From the NCBI RefSeq assembly GCF_009834765.1, contig NZ_WVHP01000001.1, positions 1 through 64,000 of the forward strand: DNA of 64,000 nucleotides. The letters run 5' to 3'. The translations under genes and the position numbers were made by a program. This DNA comes from Saccharibacter sp. EH611 (GTDB lineage: Bacteria > Pseudomonadota > Alphaproteobacteria > Acetobacterales > Acetobacteraceae). The notes beneath the pieces are model-generated. The model was not told the origin of the DNA, ran no database searches, and was given only the letters and a program-made list of their open reading frames with translations. Below, piece by piece: positions 17,816 through 27,975 of this stretch (position 1 is the first letter of the stretch; each line of letters starts with the position of its first letter).

Positions 17816-19774
17816 ATGAGCACTTCTCACTCTTCTATTCCGACATACGGACAATTCCCAACACTTGACCAGGTAACGATTCCCTCAGATTTACGAAATT
17901 TTTCGACTGAGCAACTCACAAACCTCGCCAATGAACTCCGCTCCGAAACTGTTGATGCCGTTTCAACAACAGGGGGGCATCTTGGCCCCTCTCTTGGGGT
18001 TGTTGAGCTTACCGTTGCGCTCCATGCCGTTTTCAACACACCTGATGATCGCATTATCTGGGATGTTGGCCATCAAGCCTACCCGCATAAAATCCTAACA
18101 GGACGCCGCGACCGTATTCGCACGTTGCGACAACCCGGCGGGCTCTCTGGTTTCACACGGCGTGCTGAAAGCCCTTACGACCCCTTTGGGGCTGCCCATT
18201 CATCTACGTCTATCTCCGCAGGGCTGGGCATGTCTGTTGCCCATCATCTCCGTGCTGAAAAAGACCCTAGCTATAAAGAACGTAACGTCGTTTCGATCAT
18301 CGGTGATGGCTCTATCTCCGCAGGAATGGCGTATGAAGCGTTAAACAATGCCGGTGCAATCGGGGCTGGGGCCGAACGTCTCATTGTCATTCTCAATGAT
18401 AATGAGATGTCGATTGCCCCACCTGTGGGGGCGATGTCCAACTACCTAACGCGTTTGATGTCATCGCGGCGCTTCCTGACCCTGCGTGACCTTGCGGGCA
18501 AGCTCGCTAAACGCTTGCCTTCCCGCATTGAGCGTACCGCTAAAAGAGCGGAAGAATATGCTCGTGGTATGATCACAGGTGGCACCCTCTTTGAGGAGAT
18601 GGGCTTTTATTATGTTGGCCCCGTTGACGGGCATGACATGAACCAGCTCGTACCCATCCTCCGTAATCTTCGTGATGCCGAGAATAATGGGCCTGTCCTG
18701 CTCCATGTCATCACAGAAAAAGGCCGCGGGTATAAGCCAGCTGAAAATTCTGGTGATAAATATCACGCCGTCAGTAAATTTGATGTTGAAACCGGCAAGC
18801 AGAAGAAAGGGCCTTCTGGCCCTCCAAGCTACACCACAGTATTTGCGCGTGAGCTGCTCCACCGTGCCGACCAAGATGATAGCGTTGTCTCCATCACCGC
18901 CGCGATGCCTTCCGGCACAGGTCTGACAGAAATCGCCCAAAAGCACCCCAAGCGCTGCTTTGATGTCGGCATTGCTGAGCAACATGCTGTGACCTTTGCC
19001 GCCGGTCTTGCCTCTGAGGGGATGCGTCCTTTTTGCGCGATTTACTCAACCTTCCTTCAGCGAGCCTTTGACCAGGTTATGCATGATGTAGCACTGCAAA
19101 ATCTGCCTGTGCGTTTTGCCGTTGATCGTGCCGGTTTTGTCGGAGCCGATGGCGCCACCCATGCTGGGTCTTTCGACCTCAACTATCTATGTTGCTTACC
19201 CAACATGACGGTCATGGCACCGGCTGACGAAGTTGAATTGCTTCATATGACAGCCACTGCTTGGGCCCATGATAGCGGCCCTATTGCCATGCGCTACCCG
19301 CGTGGTTCAGGCCGCGGGCTGGAACTCCCTGATGAGGGAACAGCTCTGGAAATCGGTAAAGGCCGTATTATTCACGATAGTGACGGTGAAGGCGTTGCTA
19401 TTCTCACTCTCGGGCCACGCCTCTACGAGGCTCTTGAAGCCGCTAAAACGCTCACCGCTCAGGGCATCCCTGTCACTGTTGCCGATGCTCGTTTTGCTAA
19501 ACCTTTGGATACGGAGCTTGTTGAGAAACTCGCTAAGCAGCACCGTGTCTTCATTACAATTGAGGAAGGCGCCCCCGGTGGGTTTAGCTCACAAGTCGTG
19601 CAATGTCTCACCAGCTCTACATTATTAGACCGCTTGGCTTTCCGTCCCATGGCTTTCCCAGATGCATGGCTCGACCATAACACGCCTGAGGCGCAATATG
19701 AGGAAGCGGCCTTAACGGCCCCCCATATCGTCAAAACAGCGCAAGATGCATTGAAAGTAAAGGCTGCTCAGTAA
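17816..19774 (+). CDS. dxs: 1-deoxy-D-xylulose-5-phosphate synthase
   Basis: Dxs joins pyruvate and glyceraldehyde-3-phosphate with thiamine diphosphate, the first step of the MEP pathway. The TPP-binding [18 protein letters not shown] is present, as are the active-site HQAYPHK and the transketolase pyrimidine-domain [15 protein letters not shown]. 652 aa with ATG at 17816; the frame runs upstream into ispA to 17747 but the family N-terminus and position after ispA support the later start. The tlyA ATG overlaps the stop (TAATG). Confidence 0.96.
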   Translation: MSTSHSSIPTYGQFPTLDQVTIPSDLRNFSTEQLTNLANELRSETVDAVSTTGGHLGPSLGVVELTVALHAVFNTPDDRIIWDVGHQAYPHKILTGRRDRIRTLRQPGGLSGFTRRAESPYDPFGAAHSSTSISAGLGMSVAHHLRAEKDPSYKERNVVSIIGDGSISAGMAYEALNNAGAIGAGAERLIVILNDNEMSIAPPVGAMSNYLTRLMSSRRFLTLRDLAGKLAKRLPSRIERTAKRAEEYARGMITGGTLFEEMGFYYVGPVDGHDMNQLVPILRNLRDAENNGPVLLHVITEKGRGYKPAENSGDKYHAVSKFDVETGKQKKGPSGPPSYTTVFARELLHRADQDDSVVSITAAMPSGTGLTEIAQKHPKRCFDVGIAEQHAVTFAAGLASEGMRPFCAIYSTFLQRAFDQVMHDVALQNLPVRFAVDRAGFVGADGATHAGSFDLNYLCCLPNMTVMAPADEVELLHMTATAWAHDSGPIAMRYPRGSGRGLELPDEGTALEIGKGRIIHDSDGEGVAILTLGPRLYEALEAAKTLTAQGIPVTVADARFAKPLDTELVEKLAKQHRVFITIEEGAPGGFSSQVVQCLTSSTLLDRLAFRPMAFPDAWLDHNTPEAQYEEAALTAPHIVKTAQDALKVKAAQ

Positions 19775-20520
19775 TGGCTAAGAGGCGTGCTGATCAGCTC
19801 CTCGTTGAACGCGGACTTGTTGAGAGCCGCACACGTGCTCAGGCATTAATTATGGCGGGGCTCGTCTATTCGGGCCCCCACGCTGACAAGCCGGTTAAAA
19901 AAGCGGGGGATCAAATCCCTGAGGATAAGCTTCTGACCCTCAAAGGTCAGGATCACCCTTGGGTCTCACGCGGCGGCTTAAAGCTCGCTCATGCGTTAGA
20001 AGAGTTTCCTTTACAGGTTGCAGACGCTATCGCTGTGGACGTTGGCGCCTCTACAGGAGGCTTTACCGACGTTCTCCTCCATCATGGCGCACGGAAGGTC
20101 TACGCCGTTGATGTTGGACATGGCCAGCTTGCATGGAAGTTACGCTCTGATGAGCGCGTCGTTGTGCTTGAAAAAACCAATGCTCGCCATCTGACAACGG
20201 AGCAGATCCCAGAATCTCCTTCGATCATCGTGTGTGACGCAAGTTTTATTGGCCTCCGCACCGTTCTCCCCGCCGCTATGGAACTCGCAGCGTCAGGAGC
20301 CTGGATGGTAGCGCTGATCAAACCGCAGTTTGAAGCAGGCCGCGCGGATATCGGCCCCAAAGGGGTTGTGCGCGATCCTGCCGTTCATGAGCGCGTTTGT
20401 GAGGAAATTCGCTCATGGTTGACCTCTCTGCCCGACTGGACTGTTCTTGGTCTCACCAAAAGTCCGATCACTGGGCCTGAGGGGAATGTAGAATTCCTCA
20501 TTGTCGCTCGTAAAAGTTAA
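19774..20520 (+). CDS. tlyA: TlyA-family rRNA 2'-O-methyltransferase
   Basis: An N-terminal S4 RNA-binding domain (RADQLLVERGLVESRTRAQA, about 4-23) is followed by an FtsJ/RrmJ-like methyltransferase with the SAM loop DVGASTGGFTDVLL and the catalytic-side KPQFEAGR. TlyA methylates cytidines in 16S and 23S rRNA. 248 aa, last gene of the xseB-ispA-dxs operon. It converges with the next gene with 16 bp between the stops. Confidence 0.9.
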   Translation: MAKRRADQLLVERGLVESRTRAQALIMAGLVYSGPHADKPVKKAGDQIPEDKLLTLKGQDHPWVSRGGLKLAHALEEFPLQVADAIAVDVGASTGGFTDVLLHHGARKVYAVDVGHGQLAWKLRSDERVVVLEKTNARHLTTEQIPESPSIIVCDASFIGLRTVLPAAMELAASGAWMVALIKPQFEAGRADIGPKGVVRDPAVHERVCEEIRSWLTSLPDWTVLGLTKSPITGPEGNVEFLIVARKS

Positions 20521-20536
20521 GGGCCCAAGCTGGATT

Positions 20537-21007
20537 TTATAAACCCAGCACTTCCATATCTGGAAAATCCTCTGGACGACTTTCTCCAGACCAGCATAAC
20601 ACACGTTCCTCTTCCAGAATTTGCACGTCATTGATGCTGGCATGGCGGCTGCTCATTTGCCCGTTAGGCGCAAACTGCCAGTTCTCATTACCGTAAGAAC
20701 GCCACCATTGCCCAGCCTGATCCTGCCACTCATAGGCAAAACGCACAGCGATGCGGTTTTCGTGAAAAGCCCAAAGGGACTTTATCAACCGATAATGCCG
20801 CTCTTTCTGCCATTTCTGGGTTAGAAACTGCACAATGTCCTCGCGACCGTTCACAAACTGATCACGATTACGCCAGCGTGAATCTAATGTATAAGCCTGC
20901 GCAACACGCTCAGGATCACGACTATTCCACGCATCCTCGGCAAGCCTCACCTTCTGTGAGGCTGTGTCACGCGTAAAGGGAGGCTTGGGTGGAAATAGAG
21001 ACATCAC
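20537..21007 (-). CDS. Nuclear transport factor 2-like protein (DUF1348)
   Basis: The 156-residue cytosolic protein matches the DUF1348 branch of the NTF2/SnoaL fold. The recognisable run is [20 protein letters not shown], then [20 protein letters not shown], a [15 protein letters not shown] strand and the closing [10 protein letters not shown]. Function is unknown for the family. It opens the AT-rich accessory patch between tlyA and rlmN and shares its strand with the two DUF805 genes upstream. Confidence 0.85.
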   Translation of the reverse strand: MMSLFPPKPPFTRDTASQKVRLAEDAWNSRDPERVAQAYTLDSRWRNRDQFVNGREDIVQFLTQKWQKERHYRLIKSLWAFHENRIAVRFAYEWQDQAGQWWRSYGNENWQFAPNGQMSSRHASINDVQILEEERVLCWSGESRPEDFPDMEVLGL

Positions 21008-21060
21008 TGTTCACCTTTCACTGACGACACTTCATTTACCAGTGAGAGACCTTTTCCCTC

Positions 21061-21579
21061 TTAAAGCAATTCTTTTTTCTTTTTCTGAAATTCTTCTTCC
21101 GTCAAAATACCTTGATCACGTAATTTCCCTAATTTCTCAATTTTTTCCAAATTGTCTGATGAAAAAGAATTATTAAACTGTGCACAACTATCCCCCCATT
21201 GAGGTTCTTCACCTGCCTTAGGATTGGGTCCAAAACGGTTTGTTTGTGGGTCACTATCCAGGCAATAAAAAACTAAGTTTACAACAGGTAAAAGCATCCA
21301 CCAGCCCGAGTGATTACTATCGTGCAGCCGTCGTGCATTCACAGACAAATTAGGGATGATCATCGCAAGATGATATATCGCACTCACAATTTGAACGGCA
21401 TCAATAAGCAGGATATTCTTAGACTCATGCACTATAAAAGCAGAACCTGTTAAAGAAAAGGAAATCAAATAGTAGCAGAGATTGAAATACCAGAACTCGC
21501 GCCTCCTCGTACGACCTTTAAAATGAGCGTAATGACGCAGCGCTAGCACAAAACAATAAAATGGGTTACTCGTTTCCAT
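21061..21579 (-). CDS. DUF805 membrane protein with C-terminal SHOCT domain
   Basis: The N-terminal part is a DUF805 domain: YAHFKGRTRRREFWYF (the typical GRxxRxEFW opening), several membrane helices, then the conserved ARRLHDSNHSGWW and DPQTNRFGPNP. The end (about 140-172) is a SHOCT oligomerisation motif, LEKIEKLGKLRDQGILTEEE. About 172 aa from ATG at 21579, which has AGGA 8 nt upstream; the frame is open 7 codons further. It is the intact copy of a tandem pair. Its AT-rich composition differs from the flanking core genes. Function unknown. Confidence 0.85.
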   Translation of the reverse strand: METSNPFYCFVLALRHYAHFKGRTRRREFWYFNLCYYLISFSLTGSAFIVHESKNILLIDAVQIVSAIYHLAMIIPNLSVNARRLHDSNHSGWWMLLPVVNLVFYCLDSDPQTNRFGPNPKAGEEPQWGDSCAQFNNSFSSDNLEKIEKLGKLRDQGILTEEEFQKKKKELL

Positions 21580-21594
21580 CGAGTTTATCCTTTC

Positions 21595-21644
21595 ATACAA
21601 TATATCTCTTTATTATCTCAAAAAAATAAAGAGATATATTGTAT
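21595..21644. repeat. 20-bp perfect inverted repeat between the DUF805 paralogues
   Basis: ATACAATATATCTCTTTATT (21595-21614) is exactly mirrored at 21625-21644, with a 10-nt loop. It is AT-only apart from two G/C pairs, ends 3 bp from the broken gene's stop and 16 bp from the intact gene's ATG. It could act as a bidirectional terminator, a transcript stabiliser, or be the remnant of a small mobile element. Confidence 0.7.
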
Positions 21645-21647
21645 ACG

Positions 21648-22211
21648 CTACAAAATCTTTCTTTTCTGCTCCTGAAACTCTTCCTCTGTTATAATACCCT
21701 TCTCCCTTAATCGTCCCAACTTCTCCAAAAAATCCAAAGAGCCATGTGTCAGTGGTACGACTGGCATTACCGGTTCCATCTCCATATGTTGACTGTTTCC
21801 TATAGAAGATGTGCCCATAGGCTTTGGCGTAAAATCAAAACGATTATCTGAATCATTACCTCGACGGCACAATAAAACCAAATTGTAACCAGGAACCCAC
21901 ATCCACCAACTTTTGTGATTTGTATCATGTAAGCGTCTAACAGTAACCGCGATCCTTGGAATGAAGAAAAATGCACAAGTCGCACAATAAATAAGAAAAA
22001 CAATACCAACAAAAAGATTTATTAAATCACTTTTTGTATTATATACATCGAAAAAATAATATGCAATGGCAATAATTAAGTATTGTGCAATTAATATACA
22101 CTAAAGGATAACAATAAAACTCCAATACTCTTTTCGAGTTGCTCGACCATTTAAATCAGCATATTTTTTTAATGCATACAAAAAACACTGCCACATATTC
22201 TTGTCTTCCAT
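21648..22211 (-). pseudogene. DUF805-SHOCT paralogue interrupted by an amber codon
   Basis: Reading the minus strand from ATG at 22211 (AAGGA 7 nt upstream) gives a complete DUF805-SHOCT protein of about 187 codons, broken only by a TAG at 22101-22103, codon 37. Before it the frame reads NGRATRKEYWSFIVIL; after it the frame continues with helices, VTVRRLHDTNHKSWWMWVPG and a SHOCT end LEKLGRLREKGIITEEEF. No frameshift is needed. It is the divergent tandem partner of the gene at 21061-21579. It may be a recent pseudogene, or could restart downstream and still make the SHOCT part. Confidence 0.8.
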
Positions 22212-22535
22212 TACCATATCCTTCCATTCTATGTTCTGCTAATTCGGGAACCTAAAATGTTCTTCACACCTACCAAAGCAACATTTTCTTTTACTCTTAA
22301 CACTCTTATGCGCTCAAACTGACTTGTTCTTTTAAACCATCCCCAAATAGCCTAAAGGCCCATCCGTCTCTGTATTTATGCTCTATCCTCATTTAATGAC
22401 AACGATACACTTAAACACAGCATCAACGTCACCATCATGAAGAACCATCACAACATTCATATCTCCGGCCAAGGACCTCATATTAAGAGGCAATTTTCTA
22501 GTTTTTCCTACCCTACCATGCTATGAGCCGCGCCT
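22212..22535. other. AT-rich intergenic region upstream of rlmN
   Basis: There is no convincing gene in these 324 bp. A 29-codon frame starts at ATG 22438 but shows no similarity or good ribosome site. The region must hold the promoters of the minus-strand DUF805 group and of rlmN; I could not settle on clear hexamers. Confidence 0.5.
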
Positions 22536-23762
22536 ATGACACATCCGGTTCCATCAACATCTAAAAACTCCCCAGAAGCTGCAGCCCTGAATGAAGCAGA
22601 ACGCCAACGCATTCAGGCTAAGTCGGCTCTTTTTGCTCCTCCTCCCGCCACAACGGACGATGGACGTAAAGAGCTTGTCGGTCTCTCCCGCGAAGAGCTT
22701 ACTCAAGAGCTCGTCGCCATTGGTGAAAAGCCTTTCCGTGCAAAACAAGTCTGGCATTGGATTTACCACCAAGGGGCAACAGACTTTTCAGCGATGAGCA
22801 GCATCGCCAAGCCACTGCAAGCCAAGCTCGCTCAACATTTTGTGGTGAGCCGTCCCGGTATTGTGACTGAGCAAACCTCCAAAGACGAAACACGCAAGTT
22901 CCTCTTCCGCTTCCGCGATGGGCAAGAGGCTGAAACAGTTTATATCCCAGACCGTCGTGAGGAACGCGGCGCCGTATGCATCTCCTCCCAAGTTGGCTGC
23001 ACCCTCTCCTGCTCGTTTTGCCATACAGGCACACAGAAGCTCGTGCGTAATCTTGGAGCGGCCGAAATCGTAGGGCAATTTATGGCAGCTCGCGATAGCT
23101 ACAACGAATGGCCAAGCCCTAAAGACGGCACCACACGTCTCCTGTCCACGATCGTACTCATGGGCATGGGAGAGCCATTCTATAACTACGACAATGTAGC
23201 CAAGGCCATGAAGATTATCATGGATGGTGAAGGGATCGCCCTTTCGCGGCGGCGGATTACGCTCTCGACCTCTGGGGTCGTGCCCATGATGGATCGCTGT
23301 GGGGAAGAACTTGGGATCAATCTTGCAATCTCCCTCCACGCTGTGCGCAATGAGCTACGAGATCAGCTCGTGCCACTCAATCGTAAATATCCGATTGAAG
23401 AGCTGATGGCCGCATGCCGCCGTTACCCGGCCGCATCGAACTCACGGCGGATCACTTTTGAATATATTATGATCCGTGGCGTTAATGATAGCGATGAGGA
23501 AGCACGTGAGCTTGTGCGTCTTTTAGACGGTATTCACGCCAAAGTGAATCTCATTCCATTCAACCCATGGCCCGGCTCTGACTATCGCCCGTCAACGCGA
23601 GAACGCTTGGCAAGCTTTGCTCAAATTGTCATGGATGCAGGCTATTCTGCGCCAATCCGTATGCCACGCGGTAAAGATATTCTTGCTGCATGTGGTCAGC
23701 TCAAAACACAAAGTGAGCGCAAGCGTCGGCTTGAGCAAGCGCTTGCAGAGAATGACCTATAG
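22536..23762 (+). CDS. rlmN: Dual-specificity 23S rRNA/tRNA (adenine-C2) methyltransferase RlmN
   Basis: This radical-SAM enzyme methylates A2503 of 23S rRNA and A37 of some tRNAs. The cluster motif is [11 protein letters not shown] (CxxxCxxC); the mechanistic C-terminal cysteine is in [11 protein letters not shown]. The N-terminal helical accessory domain (about 45-110) includes [14 protein letters not shown]. 408 aa, slightly long because of a polar N-terminal extension. Monocistronic by spacing; argG follows after about 90 bp. Confidence 0.96.
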   Translation: MTHPVPSTSKNSPEAAALNEAERQRIQAKSALFAPPPATTDDGRKELVGLSREELTQELVAIGEKPFRAKQVWHWIYHQGATDFSAMSSIAKPLQAKLAQHFVVSRPGIVTEQTSKDETRKFLFRFRDGQEAETVYIPDRREERGAVCISSQVGCTLSCSFCHTGTQKLVRNLGAAEIVGQFMAARDSYNEWPSPKDGTTRLLSTIVLMGMGEPFYNYDNVAKAMKIIMDGEGIALSRRRITLSTSGVVPMMDRCGEELGINLAISLHAVRNELRDQLVPLNRKYPIEELMAACRRYPAASNSRRITFEYIMIRGVNDSDEEARELVRLLDGIHAKVNLIPFNPWPGSDYRPSTRERLASFAQIVMDAGYSAPIRMPRGKDILAACGQLKTQSERKRRLEQALAENDL

Positions 23763-23850
23763 CCCTTTGCTCTAGTCGCTCGGTCCTCCAGATGCTACAA
23801 GGTTGCCTACAAAAACGATCATAACACTCCCTGAGAGGACCGAATTTATT

Positions 23851-25083
23851 ATGGGCAGCTCCTCAGACGTCAAAAAAGTCGTCCTGGCTTATTCAGGTGG
23901 ACTCGATACGTCCGTTATTCTCCGTTGGCTTCAACAGCATTATGGCTGCGAGGTTGTCACCTTTACGGCCGACCTCGGCCAAGGAGAAGAGCTTGAACCC
24001 GCACGCCGCAAAGCCGAGCAGTTCGGGGTTAAAGAGATTTTCGTTGAAGATCTGCGCGAAGAATTCGTAAAAGACTACGTCTTCCCGATGTTCCGCGCTA
24101 ATACGCTTTATGAAGGCCAGTATTTGCTGGGTACCTCTATTGCACGCCCGCTTATTTCAAAACGTCAAATTGAAATTGCCGAAGCCGTTGGTGCTGACGC
24201 TGTCGCACATGGCGCAACAGGTAAAGGCAATGACCAAGTTCGTTTCGAACTTTCCTATTACGCGCTAAAACCTGATGTGAAGGTGATTGCCCCTTGGCGT
24301 GAATGGGATCTCAACTCCCGCACCAAGCTGCTGGACTTTGCTGAGAAGAACCAAATTCCCGTTACCAAAGACAAGCGCGGTGAGGCCCCCTTCTCTGTTG
24401 ATGCAAACCTATTGCATTCTTCTTCTGAAGGTAAAATCCTTGAAGACCCCGCTGTTGCACCAGATGAGATCGTCTTCCAGCGTACCATCTCACCTGAAGC
24501 AGCTCCAGACAAAGCCACCGAAATCACCATCGACTTCAAACATGGCGACCCTGTAGCCCTAAACGGTGAGGAGCTTTCCCCTGCTACGCTTCTCACGCGC
24601 CTCAATGCCCTGGGTCGTGACAACGGTATTGGCCGTCTTGATATTGTCGAGAACCGCTTTGTTGGCATGAAATCACGTGGGATTTACGAAACCCCGGGTG
24701 GCACAATTCTTCTCCATGCCCACCGTTCCATGGAAACCATTACATTGGATCGTGAAGCAGGCCATCTCAAAGACAGCATCATGCCGCGTTATGCTGAGCT
24801 GATCTATAATGGCTTGTGGTTCTCCCCCGAGCGTCACATGCTGCAAGCATTGATTGATAGCAGCCAAAACTCCGTAACAGGCCGTGTCCGCATGAAGCTG
24901 TATAAAGGCAATGTGGTGTGCGTCGGTCGCGAAAGTCCGAACAGCCTGTATGACGCTCGCGTTGTTACGTTTGAGGACGACGAAGGTGCCTACAATCAGG
25001 TCGATGCTCAAGGCTTTATCCGCCTCAATGCCCTGCGTTTGCGCCTTGGTGCGAACATTGGTCGCCGGGGTGGCTCAACCTAA
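23851..25083 (+). CDS. argG: Argininosuccinate synthase
   Basis: It ligates citrulline and aspartate with ATP in arginine biosynthesis. The PP-loop is [10 protein letters not shown] at the N-terminus; [13 protein letters not shown] and [16 protein letters not shown] are family blocks. 410 aa from ATG at 23851, with GAGAGGA upstream; the frame begins 16 codons earlier at a TTG that is unlikely to be used. No other arg gene is in the window. Confidence 0.96.
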   Translation: MGSSSDVKKVVLAYSGGLDTSVILRWLQQHYGCEVVTFTADLGQGEELEPARRKAEQFGVKEIFVEDLREEFVKDYVFPMFRANTLYEGQYLLGTSIARPLISKRQIEIAEAVGADAVAHGATGKGNDQVRFELSYYALKPDVKVIAPWREWDLNSRTKLLDFAEKNQIPVTKDKRGEAPFSVDANLLHSSSEGKILEDPAVAPDEIVFQRTISPEAAPDKATEITIDFKHGDPVALNGEELSPATLLTRLNALGRDNGIGRLDIVENRFVGMKSRGIYETPGGTILLHAHRSMETITLDREAGHLKDSIMPRYAELIYNGLWFSPERHMLQALIDSSQNSVTGRVRMKLYKGNVVCVGRESPNSLYDARVVTFEDDEGAYNQVDAQGFIRLNALRLRLGANIGRRGGST

Positions 25084-25125
25084 AACGGCGTTCCTTATGT
25101 CGTGAACATCATGGGAAGAAACATC

Positions 25126-25629
25126 ATGCGCCGCTCTTTACGTTTATCGCTATCGCTCCTCCCTGCCATGACACTTGCTAGCCTCATCGGGCTAGCAGGA
25201 TGTTCTGGAGATGGAAACAAACCAGAGCTCACCCCAGCCCAATTCATGGCGCAGGTTTATCGCACGCCTCAGGTGCACAAATTACCCAATGGATTGGCCT
25301 ATAAGGTCATCAAATCCGGCCCAAAAAATGGGGGAACCCCCCATCGTGGCAGTATGATGATGATCATTTATGAAGGCCGTCTCCCCGATGGCAGCATCTT
25401 TGATGCCTCTGAGATGCACACGGGAGCTGCCTATATGGAAATGCCACTGGACGGGGTGATTGAGGGATGGATGCAAGGTCTCCCCCTCATGCATGTAGGC
25501 GATACGTGGGAACTGTACGTGCCGCCTAAGCTTGGCTATGGCAATCGTTCTCTTGGTGTTATTCCACCCAATAGCCCGCTGATCTTCAAGATCCAACTTC
25601 TGGGTGTTGAAGAAGGAGAAGGCCCATAA
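25126..25629 (+). CDS. FKBP-type peptidyl-prolyl cis-trans isomerase, lipoprotein
   Basis: A signal peptide with lipobox (LIGLAGCSG) precedes an FKBP domain: MIIYEGRLPDGSIFDAS, the VIEGWMQGLPLMHVGDTWEL core and PPKLGYGNRSLGVIPPNSPL ending IFKIQLLGV. These cover the usual active-site aromatic and hydrophobic positions. It would act as an envelope foldase. ATG at 25126 has GGAAG 7 nt upstream; upstream in-frame starts at 25102 (GTG) and 25111 are weaker. 167 aa. Confidence 0.87.
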   Translation: MRRSLRLSLSLLPAMTLASLIGLAGCSGDGNKPELTPAQFMAQVYRTPQVHKLPNGLAYKVIKSGPKNGGTPHRGSMMMIIYEGRLPDGSIFDASEMHTGAAYMEMPLDGVIEGWMQGLPLMHVGDTWELYVPPKLGYGNRSLGVIPPNSPLIFKIQLLGVEEGEGP

Positions 25630-25676
25630 TGCGTCTTCTCCTGTCTGTTACGCTCACGCGTTAACTCGTATACCTA

Positions 25677-25709
25677 CCGTCTCTTCTTTATACAGAAGAG
25701 GCGGTTTTT
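25677..25709 (+). terminator. Rho-independent terminator
   Basis: An 11-bp stem, CCGTCTCTTCT (25677-25687) with AGAAGAGGCGG (25694-25704), one G-T wobble and a 6-nt loop, is followed directly by TTTTT. It ends the FKBP transcript before trpS. Confidence 0.85.
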
Positions 25710-25739
25710 CTTATTGTCTTTCGCTCATGAGGCCAGTGC

Positions 25740-26729
25740 ATGCAACGCGTTTTTTCGGGCATTCAGCCAACGGGAATTCCTCATCTCGGTAATTATCTTG
25801 GGGCAATCCGCAATTGGGTTACACTCCAAAAAGACCATGATTGTTTTTTCTGTCTGGTCGATATGCACACGCTCACTATGCCTTGGACACCACAGGCCCT
25901 GCGTGAACAAACATTGGGAAGCACCGCCTGCCTTCTCGCTTCCGGCATTGACCCAACACGTCTTTACAATCAGTCCGCTGTGAGCGCACATGCGCGTCTT
26001 GGCTGGATTTTTGACTGCGTGTCACGTCTTGGTTGGCTCAACCGAATGACACAATTTAAGGACAAAGCCGGCAAACATCGTGAAAACCATTCGGCCGGAC
26101 TTTACGTTTACCCGAACCTGATGGCAGCCGATATTCTGGCCTTTCATGCAACGCGTGTTCCCGTTGGGGATGACCAGCGACAGCATCTTGAGCTGGCTAA
26201 TGACATCGCGCAAAAATTCAACCACGATATGGGCGTCGACTTCTTCCCTCATATCGACCCTCTTATCCCCCCTCATGCAGCACGTGTGATGAGCCTGCGT
26301 GACGGAAACAAGAAAATGTCTAAATCAGACCCTTCAGCTCAGAGCCGCCTTGTTCTGACTGATACAGCTGATGAGATTGCCCAGAAAATTCGTCGCGCTA
26401 AAACAGACCCCGATGCACTTCCTAGTGAAGAAGCTGGTCTAGAAGGACGGCCCGAAGCCAAAAATCTCCTCACTATTTATGCAGCGATGACCGACACCAC
26501 ACTTAGTGATGTTTTAGCATCTTTTGGCGGGCAAGGTTTTGGGAGCTTCAAGTCAGCATTAGCTGATATGCTCGTTGAAAAGCTTGCTCCTGTTGCTCAT
26601 GAAACGCGTCAGTTACTCAACAACGAAGACCATCTTCTGCACGTTCTACGCACGGGAGCAGAGCGCGCACGCTCCGTATCGGAACCGATCGTGAGCGAAG
26701 CCGAACGTCTTGTCGGGTTCTTACGCTAA
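25740..26729 (+). CDS. trpS: Tryptophan--tRNA ligase
   Basis: A class I aminoacyl-tRNA synthetase of 329 aa. The HIGH-like motif is PHLGNYLGA within GIQPTGIPHLGNYLGAI, and the KMSKS loop is exact in KKMSKSDPS. The tryptophan-specific RVPVGDDQRQHLELA block is present. ATG at 25740 lies 35 bp after the terminator. It converges with lpxB with 7 bp between stops. Confidence 0.96.
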   Translation: MQRVFSGIQPTGIPHLGNYLGAIRNWVTLQKDHDCFFCLVDMHTLTMPWTPQALREQTLGSTACLLASGIDPTRLYNQSAVSAHARLGWIFDCVSRLGWLNRMTQFKDKAGKHRENHSAGLYVYPNLMAADILAFHATRVPVGDDQRQHLELANDIAQKFNHDMGVDFFPHIDPLIPPHAARVMSLRDGNKKMSKSDPSAQSRLVLTDTADEIAQKIRRAKTDPDALPSEEAGLEGRPEAKNLLTIYAAMTDTTLSDVLASFGGQGFGSFKSALADMLVEKLAPVAHETRQLLNNEDHLLHVLRTGAERARSVSEPIVSEAERLVGFLR

Positions 26730-26736
26730 AAGTCGC

Positions 26737-27954
26737 TTAATGCTCTCTTAAAGCCGAAAGGGGTGTATTGAGCAGCTCAATCACCTCTTCGGCTGCGGCA
26801 TCAGACGGGGTGCGGCCTCCCGTTGGTGCCAATTTCTCCAAAACAACCGTATAAGCCTCACGTTGCGCCTTCGCCTTTTCTGGATTATCCATCAATTCCT
26901 TGACGGTTTGTGCAAGGCATTGCGGCGTACAACGCTCCTGAAGCAATTCAGGCACAACCTCACGCCCTGCAAGCAAATTCACCATCGCCACATAAGGCAC
27001 CTTGAGAAGACGTCGCGCGATAAACGCAGATATCGGATTTACCCGATATGTCACGGCCATCGGCACATAGGCCATCGCAAGCTCAAGCGTTGAGGTGCCT
27101 GATTTCGTTAACGCGCAATCAGCAGCTGCAAAGGCATCGTGCTTATCATGAAGGTCTGTCACAATAATGGGCTGACATTCCCAAGACCCGAGCATTTTTC
27201 GCACTAAGGGAGCCATAAGAGGTGTTGCAGGCACAACCACACAAAGATTGGGGTAATGAGTGTGCAGCTGCGTCACCATCTTGCGAAAAACCGGCATAAG
27301 TCGTGGAATTTCAGAACGACGGCTTCCCGGCATCAGCAGCAAAACCTTGCTTCCAGACGCCACATCGTGACGCATATAAAAGCGCTCGGCCACACCATGC
27401 GTCACCCCTGACTGCAAGACCGGATGCCCAACAAACCGTCCTTCAAAGCCACGCTGCGCAAACCATTCTGGCTCGAAAGGGAAAAGACACAGCAGCCGAT
27501 CCCATAGCCCTTTATAATGACGTAAGCGCTTTTCACGCCACGCCCAAACCTGCGGCGCAACATAATGCAACCGCCTCATCCCCAGCGGGGCAATACGGCG
27601 TAAGAGACGAAACGCAAAGCCGGGACTATCAATCGTAATGACGAGATCTGGCCGACGCAGCTCAATATCCTGCTCGGCCTCCAACAAACGCTGCGATAGC
27701 GCTTTAAGCCGTGGAATAATCTCCACAAAGCCCATGATAGAAAGCTCACGCATGGGGAAAAGGCTGCGCAGCCCAAGCGCTTCCATCCGCCCGCCTCCAA
27801 GACCCGCAAAAACGAGGCTCGGATCATGACGATGGAGCGCTTGCATCAAACGGGCCCCGATCACATCGCCGCTCGCCTCACCAGCCAAAATCCAGATGAC
27901 GCGGCCATGATGGTGCAACGGCACCTGTCCCTTCACAGGAACCATATGCACCAT
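26737..27954 (-). CDS. lpxB: Lipid-A-disaccharide synthase
   Basis: This GT19 glycosyltransferase joins UDP-2,3-diacylglucosamine and lipid X. Family blocks visible are AGEASGDVIGARLM at the N-terminus, APQVWAWREKR, LPFEPEWF-like CLFPFEPEWF, PGSRRSEIPR, and TKSGTSTLELA. 405 aa. It lies 21 bp downstream of pheT on the same strand rather than in the usual lpxD-fabZ-lpxA-lpxB cluster. Confidence 0.95.
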   Translation of the reverse strand: MVHMVPVKGQVPLHHHGRVIWILAGEASGDVIGARLMQALHRHDPSLVFAGLGGGRMEALGLRSLFPMRELSIMGFVEIIPRLKALSQRLLEAEQDIELRRPDLVITIDSPGFAFRLLRRIAPLGMRRLHYVAPQVWAWREKRLRHYKGLWDRLLCLFPFEPEWFAQRGFEGRFVGHPVLQSGVTHGVAERFYMRHDVASGSKVLLLMPGSRRSEIPRLMPVFRKMVTQLHTHYPNLCVVVPATPLMAPLVRKMLGSWECQPIIVTDLHDKHDAFAAADCALTKSGTSTLELAMAYVPMAVTYRVNPISAFIARRLLKVPYVAMVNLLAGREVVPELLQERCTPQCLAQTVKELMDNPEKAKAQREAYTVVLEKLAPTGGRTPSDAAAEEVIELLNTPLSALREH

Positions 27955-27975
27955 AAGCCTGTCCTCCTCTTTCGT

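Noticed and set aside
22438-22527. 29-codon frame upstream of rlmN as a leader peptide
   Set aside because: No regulatory codon run, no good ribosome site and no hairpin pair to support attenuation.
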